From: Adiantum capillus-veneris | Taxonomy: Eukaryota; Streptophyta; Polypodiopsida; Polypodiales; Pteridaceae | NCBI GenBank assembly: GCA_014529385.2 | Contig: CM043966.1 | Span: 87,078,087-87,142,086, forward strand | DNA: 64,000 nt | Reading direction: 5' to 3' | Shown: piece after piece, positions 53,491-64,000 of the stretch | How the letters are laid out: every line of letters begins with the position of its first letter | Position numbering within the stretch: position 1 is the first letter of the stretch | Translations under genes and position numbers: made by a program | Notes under the pieces: generated by a model | Database searches by the model: none | What the model saw: only the letters and a program-made list of their open reading frames with translations | Told to the model about the DNA's origin: nothing

Positions 53491-55320
53491 TCAATCGATG
53501 CCCACTGGCTGGCTGTGATCGTGTGCATCCGGCTGTCCTGCTCCCGTGTAAGTCCATACACCACCAGACGTACCGCACACGTACTGCAAGTATGTACGCA
53601 ATACCTGCATATCTCCCTCGTGCACTATGCCATCATCAGTCAACAAACGACTGACAACCCCAACTGCAAATGCTCCCACTGCAGCTGCGATATCCGGTCT
53701 CAAGATCAACATCTCATACATGAGACCACCGAATGCCGATGCAATGCTAGCGGGCCCTGCTAGCTCTACGAAGCATGCATCAACATATATGTCTCTGGCA
53801 ATAGGCATCTCTGACTGACAAGGCGTGTCAGCCACATGCATCTCCTGATTGTCTGCAAAAGACGCATCAACCTGTCGTGCAACCTCAGAGCAAACCAGCT
53901 GCTCTAGGTGTCTGCTGGAAGACATATCCTACACAACTATATCCCCATGCTCACTGTCGAGCATAGAAAGGAATGACTGCATAATCGCTGACATCTCAGC
54001 CTCCTCTGCAATCATCCACTGCAAACATGACCACTCAATCTGCTGTGACTCACTAGAGCTCTCATGCTCTAACTCCGTATGCATAGACTCTTGCACAACG
54101 TCCTCCTGTCGTGACTCACTAGAGCAAGACCGCTCTACCTGTCTATCCTGCATAGAAGTATCTCGCACAACTGACTCTCTGCTTTGCTCAATCACTAGCA
54201 AAGCATGCATGTCTGACTCTGTCACCTCTCTGTGTGACTGCTCAAGTCGTGCCTCAACTGTGTGCACAACGAGCTCACTACTTTGCACTCCATGCAAAGC
54301 ATCCTGCAACCCACAAGCAAAAGAGACTCGCCTGCTCTCTCGCTGTCTACCTGGCTGCGTGATCACAGAGACAACACCGTCTCTCCCGTGATCCACATGC
54401 AATGGGTAACCTATACCACTCCTGGCACCTCTCGCAATCACTAGCGAACCCAAATGCATCACAAAATCTCGCTCTCGTAGCGAAATCTGACATCCACAAT
54501 CTCTAAGCTGACCAATCGAGATCAAACTCACTGTCAAATCTGGTACATAGCGCACATGTCGTAACAAGTAAGATGCACCACTCGGTAATGACAGTCTCAC
54601 ATCTCCTGCACCTGCTATCGTATGCACCGATCCATCGGTCAAACGTACACTGCCAAGCATCCCGCTAGAATAGCTACAAAACCATGCACAATGCGGCGTG
54701 ACATGAAACATAGCATCTGCGTCTAGCAACCACTGCGAAGGGAGTGCACTATCCACATGTATAGCATCTCGTGCATAGCTCGAGGTAAAAGTGACATCCC
54801 CATCACTAGTATACTCCGACACTACATGTGCCTCAACTGTCAAAGCAACTGAGTCCATGGCATCACTACATACATCTCTGAGACTGCCATGTCTCCTACG
54901 ATGTCGCGTACGACGAAAACAGTGCCGTCTAACGTGTCCAGAATGACCACAATACCAACATGTCATCTGTCGGCGTGCTCGTGAATGTACATGTCTCACA
55001 CGAGTCCGTGATGACTCAGATCTATCATACATATCATGTAATCTGCGCCAAAGTGCTCTCGAAGTAGTCTCATACATAACAAGAGCATATACAGAGTCCG
55101 CAAGGTGCAAAGAGAGCGTAGATAGTGCCATCTCCTCTAGCTCCTGCCACTGATCGTCAGACATGTTTGAAGGTCTACCTACATCACCACTCAATGGTCG
55201 ATGCAACCCTCGCTGTGTCAATGCATCAAGCATACACTCTCTCCATGCCGCAAAGTCTGACCCATCAAACACGCGCATCTGTGAGAGGTCACAATCTGAT
55301 CGATCACCTGTCTCTGCCAT
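53491..55320 (-). pseudogene. Element F gag-protease-RT remnant polyprotein
   Basis: Starts at the ATG at 55318-55320 (MAETGDRSDCD). Gag includes RVFDGSDFAAWRECMLDAL. The zinc knuckle is CWYCGHSGHVRRHC. The protease region has LLDADAMFHVTPH, where DSG has become DAD, so it is catalytically dead. GDVRLSL and YVPDLTVSLISIGQL follow. A Ser/Glu/Gln-rich stretch follows, then a TAG at 53929-53931. In the same frame comes a short piece of the RT end (GLMYEMLILRPDIAAAVG, VLRTYLQYVCGTS). There are no frameshifts in 1.8 kb despite the large deletion. Codon use is GC-richer than in E. Confidence 0.85.
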
Positions 55321-56700
55321 GAGCACAATGTAGCAAACTAGAAAGCAAAACCACCTCACCAACAACACCTGGAAACTGTCTACCAATATGGCCAGAAACA
55401 CAATGTAAAACCTGTGAGACACACTCCAAAATAGAGCTCCCGTAATGTCAATACAAGCCTCGCATGCTCTAGTATCACACTGCAATCTGTGAGCTAATCA
55501 CCAAGCCCACACTGTGCGGTATCGATGCATACACACGCACAAATCTCCCACCTGCAGAGAACACCGCACACAAATGCTGAGTGCAACCCGCAATCTCTAC
55601 CTAGATCGCATAAATGATGCGCATAAAACTCCTGGGAAAATTTCGCCAGAGTTTCGTCAGTAAAACGACCACAAAACCAGTAACCAAACTGACTGCACGC
55701 TCAAAACCATGAGCAACCAAAGCGCATCAAACCGTACTCCAAATGCATGCACCAATCTCCACACTTTGCATACATCATTGCAAACACCTGCAAATCTAGT
55801 ACACAAATATCTGCTCTACCTGTGACTGCCAAAAAACATGCTCGAGGCATACATTGCCGAGCTCAAAATGCAATCACATTAGTCTCCCTGAGCATCAAAC
55901 CACATAAGGCATACATCGTATCCTCCCACCTGTGAGGAAACTTGCAGCAAATATCACTCTCACATCTGAGAGCAAACCATGTGTGGAATCCTCGACACAC
56001 AATAAACAACTGCTGCTGCAAAAAATTCAGCATTCAGAATTTTACAATTCTGATATGACGAGTGCGTCCGGAGCGTGCCAAAACCCCAAGGTAGACTCCT
56101 GGATCATATGTATCCGAGTCCGGGTGTGAAAGCTATGCCAAAAACAGTGTTTTTGGGACCCGAAAGTGCACAAATAAACTTGCTGCTGTACCTGCTGTAA
56201 TTCAAAGCATAATTTCAGCAAATAGACATCACCATCGCGTCCGGAGCGTGCCAAAACCCTGACCTAGACTCCTGGATCATGTAGATCTGACTCTGTATGA
56301 CGGAGCTACGCAAAAAACTGCGTTTTAGAGCCCGAAAATGGCAAAAACGAGCTGCACACAGTCTTGAACCTGCTCCTGCTCCACTCTGCGTGATGCAATG
56401 TCCTCTCAATGCAAGCTCCAACACAAGAGCTCTGCCACAACAGCATCCAAGCACTCGAATGTCAAGCTCTCCTCCGCCGAGCACTTCTCTAACGAGCTCC
56501 ACTGAGCTCAAAAGCTCCTCTCACCAAGGAAGCCGCAACCGCCTCCTCGACCAAGCTTGACCACACCAAGCTCCTAAGCTCCAAAGACAATTCTCCTCAA
56601 GCTAAAATCGCTCTCCGTGAAACTCCGCGATCGAACTCCACCGTCGAGAGCGAGCGAGCTATCGCCTCGAAGCTCTCAAAGCCGTCGTGCTCTCAGCGGT
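55321..56700 (-). other. Element F leader region (non-coding)
   Basis: Between the primer site and gag on the minus strand, with no supported coding sequence. Two imperfect blocks around 56062-56155 and 56238-56330 share GCGTCCGGAGCGTGCCAAAA and GACTCCTGGATCAT, so the leader contains an internal duplication of about 180-bp spacing. Confidence 0.7.
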
Positions 56701-56706
56701 CACCAT

Positions 56707-56720
56707 AGCTCTGATACCAA
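56707..56720 (-). other. Primer-binding site of element F (initiator Met tRNA)
   Basis: On the minus strand TTGGTATCAGAGC follows the 5' LTR end. Confidence 0.88.
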
Positions 56721-56721
56721 T

Positions 56722-56909
56722 TGAAGGGGATCGGGGAGCACCACAGACGGAGAGTGAGAGAGAGAGAGAAGGAGACAGACACGATGTGGGTGGGGAGACT
56801 CCAAGAGTGAGCAGCCCCCTATACACTTATGCTATGTATAAGGTATACAAGTCAGTGGGCGCCCAGACTCTGGGCGGCCGGGCAAGGCACAGACGTCTAT
56901 ACCCCAACA
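56722..56909 (-). repeat. Element F 5' LTR
   Basis: 188 bp, same termini as the 3' LTR, beside the primer-binding site. Confidence 0.95.
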
Positions 56910-56914
56910 TTTGT
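56910..56914 (+). repeat. Target-site duplication of element F, right copy
   Basis: TTTGT immediately right of the F LTR. Confidence 0.93.
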
Positions 56915-58742
56915 TGCCTCTTTTTGGTGGTGGAAATACGAATGTAAGTTCCAATGAGGCAAATGTACAGCTTATGGGGGTTTCTGAAAATGTTACAGAT
57001 CAGCCTATTACTCATGTAGATGTACATGATGTACTTGATGAGGAAAGGGATGAAAATGAGCAAGCTAGAGGTATGCCAAAATGGTTGGTGCACACTTTGC
57101 GTGGCAGTAAATTGGATGCACCTTTGTCTATTCATACTCGTTCAGGCTCTCGCCATGCATCTTATGCATCAGATTGTTATGCTTTGGCTGTGTCTAGCTT
57201 ACATGATGTTGAGGAACCTCTATCTTTTGATGAAGCACGGAATTCAAAAAATTGGATGGCTACCATGCATTCAAAATATGATGCACTTATAGAAAATGAC
57301 ACATGGACTTTATGTGATTTGCCTCTTGGTGAAAAGGCCATTGGTACGAAGTGGGTTTACAAGTTGAAACGCAAGCCGGATGGTGAGATCGATCGCCATA
57401 AGGCTCAACTTGTTGCAAAGGGTTATGCACAGCAAAAAGTCATAGATTATGAAGAGACCTTTGCTCCCAGTTGTTGTATGACTACTGTGTGTTTTCTATG
57501 TGCATTGGCAGCTCATTTTGGTTGGGATGTACATCAATCAGACATTGTTACTGCTTTCTTGAATGGTGACATATTTGAGGAAGTTTATGTAATGCAGCCT
57601 CGTGGTTTTGTCAAGAAAGGACAAGAGGACAAAGTGTGCAAATGTAACAAGGCTTTGTATGGGTTGAAGCAATCTCCTCGTTCTTGGTATGAGAAAGATG
57701 ACACTCATTTGGTCAAACAAGGCTTTCGTAACAGTCCAACAGAAAGCACATTCTATGTAAAGCACGAGGGTGATGTACTTCTCATTGTGGTTCTTTATGT
57801 AGATGATTTGTTGATCACTAGACCAAATGAGAGACATATTGCTGAATTTAAGGCTGATTTGTATGGTACTTTCAAGATGAAAGATTTGGGGTTGTTGCAT
57901 CATTATTTGGGCATACAGTTTCAGCAGTGTGATGGTGGTATTGCCTTCTGTCAGAAAAGTTACATAGAAACATTTCTATGTAAGTTTGGACTTGAGAATT
58001 GCAAACCTATTGCCACTCCCATGGAAACAGGTTTGAAGTCGAGTCTACATGATGCTGGCGATCCTGCTGATGTCACTCTTTATCAAACTACTGTTGGCTG
58101 CCTCATTTATGTATGCAACACGAGGCCGGATATTCAGTTTGCAGTCCCATATGTCAGCAAATTTATGCATAGCCTAGGGTCTAAGCATTGGTAGGCTGTC
58201 AAGAGGATTTTTTGCTACCTGAGTGGCACTTTACATCTAGGCTTGTTTTATCCCAAGGGGGGATCATTGTCGCCATACTTACATGCTTTTTCGGACTCAG
58301 ATTGGGCTGTTTGTTTTGACACGCAAGTGTCCACAAGTAGTTTTTGTTTCATGCTTGGCAGTTCATGTATATCATGGTTGAGCAAGAAGCAACCTACTGT
58401 GGCCACTTCGAGTTGTGAGGCTGAGTACAGGGCAATCTTCACAGCTACGGTTGAGTGTGTATGGCTCAGACGCCTTAGGGTGTTGGATAGGACACTGCCA
58501 ACACTATCTACACTGACAGTCAAAGCGCATTGGTAGTTGCGAGGAACCCAGTTTTTCATGCTCGCACAAAGCACATTGAGGTGCATTACCACTATGTCAG
58601 GGAGAGGCTCTCAGCAGAAGAGCTCAGCTTGGCTTATGTGCCAACACAGGACAACCTTGCAGATCTTTTCACAAAGGCATTGTCTCGTGAGAAGCTTGAA
58701 GCTTTCCGAAAAGATTTGGGGTTACTCCCCTTTGTGGACTGA
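56915..58742 (+). pseudogene. Copia E2 reverse transcriptase-RNase H
   Basis: Resumes pol after element F: NWMATMHSKYDALIENDTW, TKWVYKLKRKPDGEIDRHKA, VAKGYAQ, DVHQSDIVTAFLNG, KALYGLKQSPRSWYEK, the catalytic YVDDLLI near 57799 and HHYLGIQF. A TAG at about 58192 follows SLGSKHW. RNase H then shows SDSDWA, FCFMLGSSCISWLSKKQ and TSSCEAEYRAIF. A frameshift near 58535 precedes AYVPTQDNLADLFTKALSRE and the natural stop. The enzyme motifs themselves are intact. Confidence 0.9.
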
Positions 58743-58805
58743 TCATGTCCTCAGGGCATGGCACTTCCCTTTACTCATGTGCCAGCTCTCGTTCACCGCA
58801 TCACT

Positions 58806-58817
58806 CCAAGGGGGATT
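58806..58817 (+). other. Polypurine tract of E2
   Basis: CCAAGGGGGATT just before TGTTACC of the 3' LTR. Confidence 0.8.
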
Positions 58818-59043
58818 TGTTACCATATACATGTGGTAGTGATGTGTGTGAACCCACTAGGACCGCCGAGGCATTTTTTCCCTCTTTAGGAGGTTTTTTC
58901 CCCTGAGCATTGTATAACGCCCATCACTCTAGGGCTATCGATCTTTCCATTGCACACTAAGTAGCACACTCTCTATTGTGTGCCTTGAGCTTCCTTCATC
59001 TTCTCCAAGCTGTGTGCATTTCTCTACAACCCTAATTCCAACA
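58818..59043 (+). repeat. Copia E2 3' LTR (226 bp)
   Basis: TGTTACC...TTCCAACA; matches 50260-50479 with several substitutions and small indels. E1 integrase sequence resumes at 59044. Confidence 0.93.
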
Positions 59044-59590
59044 ACAATATCTTACCCAAAATATAGCCTTCACAAACATGTTTGACAGGTGCTTCAAGAG
59101 GCGGCAAAGAAGCAACCATATCAGATTCCTGCAAATGTAGCAAACTTGCAAAATTCAGATGCCCAAAACGTGCATGCCAAAGTTTTGCATCTGAAATAGC
59201 CTTAGAATCCACAACTGCATTTGCGAAATTTTGCCCACACTTGGCATACAAAGTGAGCTTATACAACCCACGACATAAAATGCCAGATGCAACAATTTCA
59301 TCATCAAAACTGATATCATGTACTGTACATCTATCATCCACAAATTTGACTACAAGACCAAGTCTAGCAAGTGTAGATACAAACAAAAAAATCTTCTTGA
59401 TCCTAGGTGCATACAATGCATCAACAAGTGTGAAAGAACTACCATTTGCAATAGTAAGCACAATCTTTCCAACTCCCTTGACCAGATAAGAGGCATTGTT
59501 GGCAAAGGTGACTAAATTCCCATGAGGGACATCCTCGAGAGAGGTAACAAGTCACGATGAGAGGTAATGTGCTTTGTAGCACCACTGTCA
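59044..59590 (-). pseudogene. Copia E1 protease end and pre-integrase region
   Basis: Contains GSSFTLVDALYAPRIKKI, KLWHARFGHLNFASL and CEGYILGKI, cut at 59044 by E2. The protease active-site region around 59550-59590 is degenerate. Confidence 0.85.
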
Positions 59591-60580
59591 AAGTACCACA
59601 CATGAGCATCTACATGCATCATGGACAGAAGGATCATAAGTGCACTTTGCAGTAAAAGCCCATTCTGCATCAACATCAACATCACAGTCTCCTTTCACAT
59701 AAGACTCAACAATAGCTACATTTGTAGTGGAACCAAAATTTGTAGTGGAACCAACCTCTTTCTTCTTAGCCTCTTTTGCCTTCAACTTAGGACACTGCTT
59801 GATCAAGTGATCATTAGCTTTACAATAATGGCAACGCATCTTCTTTTTGCCCTTTTCACCAAGATTCCTAGACGAATTGCTACCATCAAAAGCATTAGGA
59901 ACATGTGATTTACCACTCATGGAAGAACCATGATAAGTGACTACATATCAAACTTGACAGCTTCTAGATTTCTTGGGTTATAAGTCTTCCAGTACTAGCA
60001 AAAGTCTGGTAAGAATTTGGCAAAAGCATCAAGAACAGCTTGCACAAGGTAAATGTCACAAATGACTTTGCCTACTGAAATAAGTTGCTCATTGATATCC
60101 TTGACACCAGCAAGGAAAGTGTTCATATCATCTTCCTCATGCATAATCTTTGACTCCAACTCTTTACACAGCAATGCAATTTTTGCCTCATTGTTGCGAC
60201 TTGCATAAAGATCAACCAGAATATCCCAAGCCTGTTTTGCAGATTTTGCTGAAAGAATATGAGGAGTAATAGTGCACTTCACATACAACACAATCAATGC
60301 ATGAGCCTGCAAATCTTTTACATCCCAACAAGCTTGCTCAACCATAGGCAAAATAGCTATGGCAGCAACAATCCTGCCACCAAAACCTGCAGCATCCTCA
60401 ACATCGCCTACATCCTCAGAACTAGAATGTCCATTAATGCCCTTTATAATATTCTAGACACCCTTTGACACAAGGACATGTTGCATCATATAAGCCCACA
60501 TAGGGTGATTGTCCCCATCCACTCTATCCTTAGCAGAGAAAACATCTTGAACACATCTCTGTTGTTGTCAGCCATGGCAA
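59591..60580 (-). pseudogene. Copia E1 gag
   Basis: Contains the zinc knuckle CHYCKANDHLIKQC and KAKEAKKKE. Further upstream on the minus strand are KQAWDILVDLYASRN and EEDDMNTFLAGVKDINEQL. Frames are broken near 59950-59995. The start is probably at the MADNN-like codons near 60575. Confidence 0.85.
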
Positions 60581-60920
60581 ATGTTGCACCTGATGTGAAA
60601 ACTGCCCGAAAGGAGAAACGAAGCGGGAACAACACGTGCTATATAGCACAAATAATAGAGAATGTAAGGGACCTATTATGCAAAAAGCAGCACTGACATA
60701 AATTTTGCATAAAATGACAAAATAGCCTGCACAATATTGCCTGTAGTGGAAACGAAGGCCGAAATGAGCTTGAATCAGAAATCTGAGGAGACCAAGCTCT
60801 ACGAGCAACCTCAAAGAATTTTTTGACTTGATGATGCTCCTCAAAGCTCACAAAAATTGGAGAAAGTGATCAGAGGTATGTTGGACCTGTTGGTGACTAA
60901 GTCTGGGAAGACGCAACCTG

Positions 60921-60932
60921 CTCTAATACAAT
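60921..60932 (-). other. Decayed primer-binding site of E1
   Basis: On the minus strand TTGTATTAGAGC, compared with TTGGTATCAGAGC in E2; two or more changes. Confidence 0.7.
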
Positions 60933-61160
60933 TGTTGGAATTAGGGTTGCAAGAAAACACACACAGCTTGGAGAAGATGAAGGAAGCTCAAGGCACACAA
61001 CAGAGAGTGTATTACCTAGTGTGTAATGGAAAGATAAGTTAGCCCTAGAGTGATGGGCGTATATACAATGCATGGGAGAAAAACCTTCTAGTGATGGAAA
61101 AAATGCCCCGACGGTCTTAAGTGTGTTCACACGCATCACTACCACATGTATATGGTAACA
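60933..61160 (-). repeat. Copia E1 5' LTR (228 bp)
   Basis: Plus-strand TGTTGGAATTAGGG to ATATGGTAACA. Element D RT sequence begins at 61161. Confidence 0.93.
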
Positions 61161-62000
61161 ATTTTTCATGCCATAGGTAGAAGATCTATTTGATAAATTA
61201 CAAGGGTCTACCTACTTCAATAGGATTGACCTTAAAGGTGGGTATCATCAAATAAGGGTAGTCAATGAAGATATCATAAAGATAGCTTTTTGCATGACAT
61301 TTGTTCTTTATGAATACCTTGTCATGCCTTTTGGCTTGACAAATGCTCCGGCCACTTTCAACCGCTTAATGGAGAAAATCTTTAGGCCCCAGCGCAAGTT
61401 TACTAGAGTATTCTTTGATGATATCATTATCTACTCCAATTCTCTAGAAGCAATATCTCTAGGTAATCTTTCAAGTTTTGGGGAATAAACTTTTCATTAA
61501 TCAAAAGAAAATTGAATTTTTCCTACAAGATATTCAATACTTAGTTCACATTATCTCTCAAGATGGCATCCGAATGGATCCCACAAAGCTAGAGGTAATA
61601 AAAGGATGGCCTAATCCAAGGAATCTACATGAAGTACAAAGCTTTATTGGTATGTGTGCATACTATAGACGCTTCATAGAGAAATTCTCGCTAATAGTAG
61701 GACCATTACATGAATTAACAAAAAAGAACATTAGGTATACATGGGTTGCAAAAGAGAAAGATGCTTTTGACAAGCTCAAGGAGAAGCTTATCTCTCAACC
61801 TGTGCTTATACTGTTGGATCTCTCAAAGCCATTTTAGGTCCAATGTGATGCTTGTGGCGATTGCCTTGGAGCACTTTTGATTCAACAAGGGCATGCCATA
61901 GCATACGAGAGTCAAAGACTCAACTTCGATGAGTGAGTATTGGGTATATATGGAAAGGAGCTACTACACTTGCACAAGGATATGCAAAGCCTACGAAGGG
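61161..62000 (+). pseudogene. Element D reverse transcriptase (3' part) and RNase H start
   Basis: Continues RT from 44699: DLFDKLQGSTYFNRIDLKGG, MPFGLTNAPATFNRLM, the catalytic FFDDIIIYSNS, and after a frameshift near 61480 QDGIRMDPTKLEVIKGWPNP and CAYYRRFIEKFS. A TAG at 61835-61837 precedes CDACGDCLGALLIQQG, the start of RNase H. The frame then runs via YGKELLHLHKDMQSLRRGE into the polypurine tract. The rest of RNase H and all of integrase are missing. Confidence 0.88.
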
Positions 62001-62005
62001 GGGAA
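61995..62005 (+). other. Polypurine tract downstream of element D
   Basis: GAAGGGGGGAA followed by TGTTTGATAG, a plausible LTR start. Confidence 0.7.
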
Positions 62006-64000
62006 TGTTTGATAGATGCAGCTGACACGCAACCTCCTAGCCGACCACACCTAGCTGAGTCTAAAGTTTTGATGTAATCTATATCATTTTCTCCGAAAAG
62101 TCTTGTAAAAGAGATATTATAATTTTTGAGCCGAATTCTATTTATTCATACGTATTTTTTTTATCATGAGCCTAAAAGCCTTGTAAGCTGGCCATTGGCC
62201 ATATAAAAAGCCCTAGGTATAAAGCTAAAAGAACCCTTAGCTTGAAAACACATTGTAACATTATCTAAAGATTTTGAAGAGCTTTTGAACGTTGGAAGGG
62301 GGGAAAGGGGAAACACACCAAACAACATACACACGCCTCTCTATAGCTCAGATGGAATCACAACACCCCAATCCACTTGAAGAAACACACCAAACGATAG
62401 AACTCTACTCCAAACACTCGACTGCGCACATCCAAGCCCACAATCACATACAAAAGCAAAGCTTGTTGCATCTCAACCATCACAATTGATTTTTGATTCT
62501 CAACCACATGGAAAACACCTCTCTCTTTCTCCGTGTTTGCACGCACACCAATTGGTTCGGGGGGCTCACACACAGCCTACACACGACGACACCTTTGCAC
62601 AAGAGAAGAGAAAAGAAGAAGGGATAGGGGAGACAACACGAGAGACTATGCAATCGAAGCTTCCTTCTTTTCCAATAGGCGATTGGCTATGGTGGAGCAT
62701 ACACCAGCACGCTCTCTCAAAGCTCTATCCCCTTCTCTATCCTTTCTGCAGCCTGAAAAGCAGTAGTTTACGAAAACTGAAATATCTTTCGAACGGTGCA
62801 GAATTAGCCTTTGTGCATGAGACACAAAACGTCCAAAATAGCATTTTCCTTTAATTCGCGTGGGCCGGCTTTAAAAAAAACACGTTTTGCAAAAATTTTA
62901 CAGAATGGGACTTTTCGGCTGTCCATATGCAAAAAAGCTCAGCCACACATCCACTTTCTTTTCTTACCATAAACCACATGCCCTTCACTCCTCCACTTGC
63001 CCTTCATGTCTCAAGATGCTTTTCACATAGAAAACCCTCTTTGAAGCATCGAATCTTCACCTTAGTCCATATAGCCACATAAATCATAAACATCATGAAA
63101 TTCTTCATCAGCACTGGATCTTCACATATGCTTTGAGATCTCGACACACATCTGTAAGCACCTTTGATATTGCTTTTCACGCTTTTTGGTATCCTCACCT
63201 TTTGGCTGGACCAACGTATGATTGTGAGTGGCTACTCAGAGCAACAACTTGTAACTGATTTCTCTTAATCTTGTAATCAAAATTCTATTCCAAGAAGTGC
63301 ATTATGTTTTTTGTCTTATGCCCTTTCATTTAAGTATAATCATTATCAGTTCTACTATGGTTTGCAACTACATGTCAGTGAGCTATATCTACAAATTTGA
63401 GTGCCAAATTGGTTGTTTTATGACATTTTGACCATAGGACACTGTTCCTAGAGCTTAGGGAAACCTATCAAGACTGTTTTGTTGCAATTTCAGGACCTGG
63501 ACCATGATGGATCGGGATTGGTACCTTGTTAGATGACCTCCAAACTTTGTGGATTAGTTCCCTTAGGCCTAATATACCTTCACCTAAAGTTTAGTTGCAA
63601 TAATCCGAGTTCGTTTGGTCGACAAAATTGTGTGACAACCTAGAGCAGTGAGATAGAAATAGGTAAATTTCTCATAGCAGGGAGTGATAGTTTACTGGTT
63701 GTGTTGATAGATTAGTTCACTAGGTTCACTTCTTGAGGTTGACACCCTCAAAGAGTCTCCATGCCCCATCCAAGTCACTTCCTTGAGTATTGACATTATG
63801 TTAGTGTCAGATAGCTATGCTACAGACGTCCGATCGTGGCGACCCGCTAACAACTTGCGTAGTCTAGGATCACTTCCAAGTGCCTTGTTCCCTGCTTGCA
63901 TCCTTCTTGCACCCCGAGTATTCATACAGAGTATGCCAAGATCCTCATACAAACTCTTCTCAAAACAAACGTTGTCACCATCATCATGACCAACACTCAA
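62006..64000 (+). repeat. Probable 3' LTR of element D and flanking sequence
   Basis: Starts TGTTTGATAGATGC after the polypurine tract. A TATAAAAA at 62202 in GGCCATATAAAAAGCCC context looks like an LTR promoter. No coding region is supported to the end of the window. The LTR end could not be found, and the sequence does not visibly match 41017-42193. Much of 63000-64000 may therefore be other DNA. Confidence 0.45.

Larger units (their letters stand above)
53224..56909 (-). mobile_element. Deleted copia element F (antisense, 3.7 kb)
   Basis: Two 188-bp LTRs differ at 4 positions by my alignment. A Met-tRNA primer site and a polypurine tract are both on the minus strand, with perfect TTTGT target duplications outside. 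The internal region codes for gag and a protease-like part, then jumps to the end of RT. Integrase and most of RT are absent, so it is non-autonomous. It lies inside E2 and is the youngest layer of the nest. Confidence 0.93.
50260..59043 (+). mobile_element. Copia element E2 (sense), interrupted by element F
   Basis: A complete Ty1/copia layout on the plus strand: 5' LTR, Met-tRNA primer site, gag, protease, integrase, RT, RNase H, polypurine tract, 3' LTR. Without the F insertion it would be about 5.1 kb. It sits in the integrase of E1, a member of the same family in the opposite direction. It is disabled by four premature stops and at least two frameshifts. Confidence 0.92.
44700..61160 (-). 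mobile_element. Copia element E1 (antisense), carrying nested insertions
   Basis: LTRs of about 225 bp in inverted orientation lie at about 44700-44922 and 60933-61160. Reading right to left: 5' LTR, primer site, gag, protease, integrase (split by E2 at 50260/59043), RT, RNase H (split by a solo A LTR at 45303-47928), polypurine tract and 3' LTR. It has many stops and frameshifts. It belongs to the same family as E2. Confidence 0.9.
42194..62005 (+). mobile_element. Ty3/gypsy element D, split by nested insertions
   Basis: The left part (42194 to about 44700) holds the primer-binding site, gag, protease and start of RT. The right part (61161-62005) resumes in RT, at the NRF(P) position, and runs to the start of RNase H and a polypurine tract. 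The 16.4 kb between them is copia E1 with its own insertions. All coding parts are decayed. Confidence 0.88.

Noticed and set aside
62292-62854. ORFs of 65-122 codons downstream of element D
   Set aside because: Low-complexity His/Thr/Ser-rich translations in probable LTR sequence, overlapping each other in several frames; no family recognised.

Overview
The window is nuclear DNA of a land plant with a large, repeat-rich genome. It consists almost entirely of transposable elements: Ty3/gypsy and Ty1/copia LTR retrotransposons and one LINE, with long (CT)n/(GA)n microsatellites. I found no host gene, rRNA or tRNA gene, and the species cannot be named from the sequence.

Layout. (1) 1-20688: a tandem array LTR-internal-LTR-internal-LTR of one very young Ty3/gypsy family, here called A. 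LTRs are about 2.7 kb and the unit about 9.68 kb; the first LTR is cut by the window edge. Copy 2 has an intact 1759-codon gag-pol frame. Copy 1 is nearly identical but has one G deleted in pol. A has two RNase H domains, as in the TAT/Ogre lineage, and four small ORFs in the leader before gag, arranged as two duplicated pairs. Frame-compatible splice sites could join three of them into one protein of about 375 residues. (2) 20689-22568: an antisense leader, primer-binding site and LTR fragment of another TAT/Athila-like element. (3) 22569-25887 and 27994-33220 plus 37839-38103: two decayed copies (B1, B2) of gypsy family B. The integrase frame of B2 continues into a second retropepsin-like domain. 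A three-unit tandem array with CT tracts lies between them.

(4) 33221-37838: an antisense LINE inserted into the (GA)n tract of the B2 LTR. Its ORF1 and ORF2 share one frame and are separated only by a UAG. (5) 38104-39861: a broken antisense copia element (C). (6) 42194-64000: a four-level nest. A gypsy element D is split inside its RT gene by an antisense copia E1. E1 contains a solo A-type LTR in its RNase H region and a sense copy of the same copia family (E2) in its integrase region. E2 is split by a small deleted copia element F with a perfect 5-bp target duplication.

The coding regions do not form a pathway. Each is a retrotransposon polyprotein or its remains. The items most worth study are the duplicated, possibly spliced leader ORFs of A, the integrase-protease fusion of B, and the readthrough-like organisation of the LINE.
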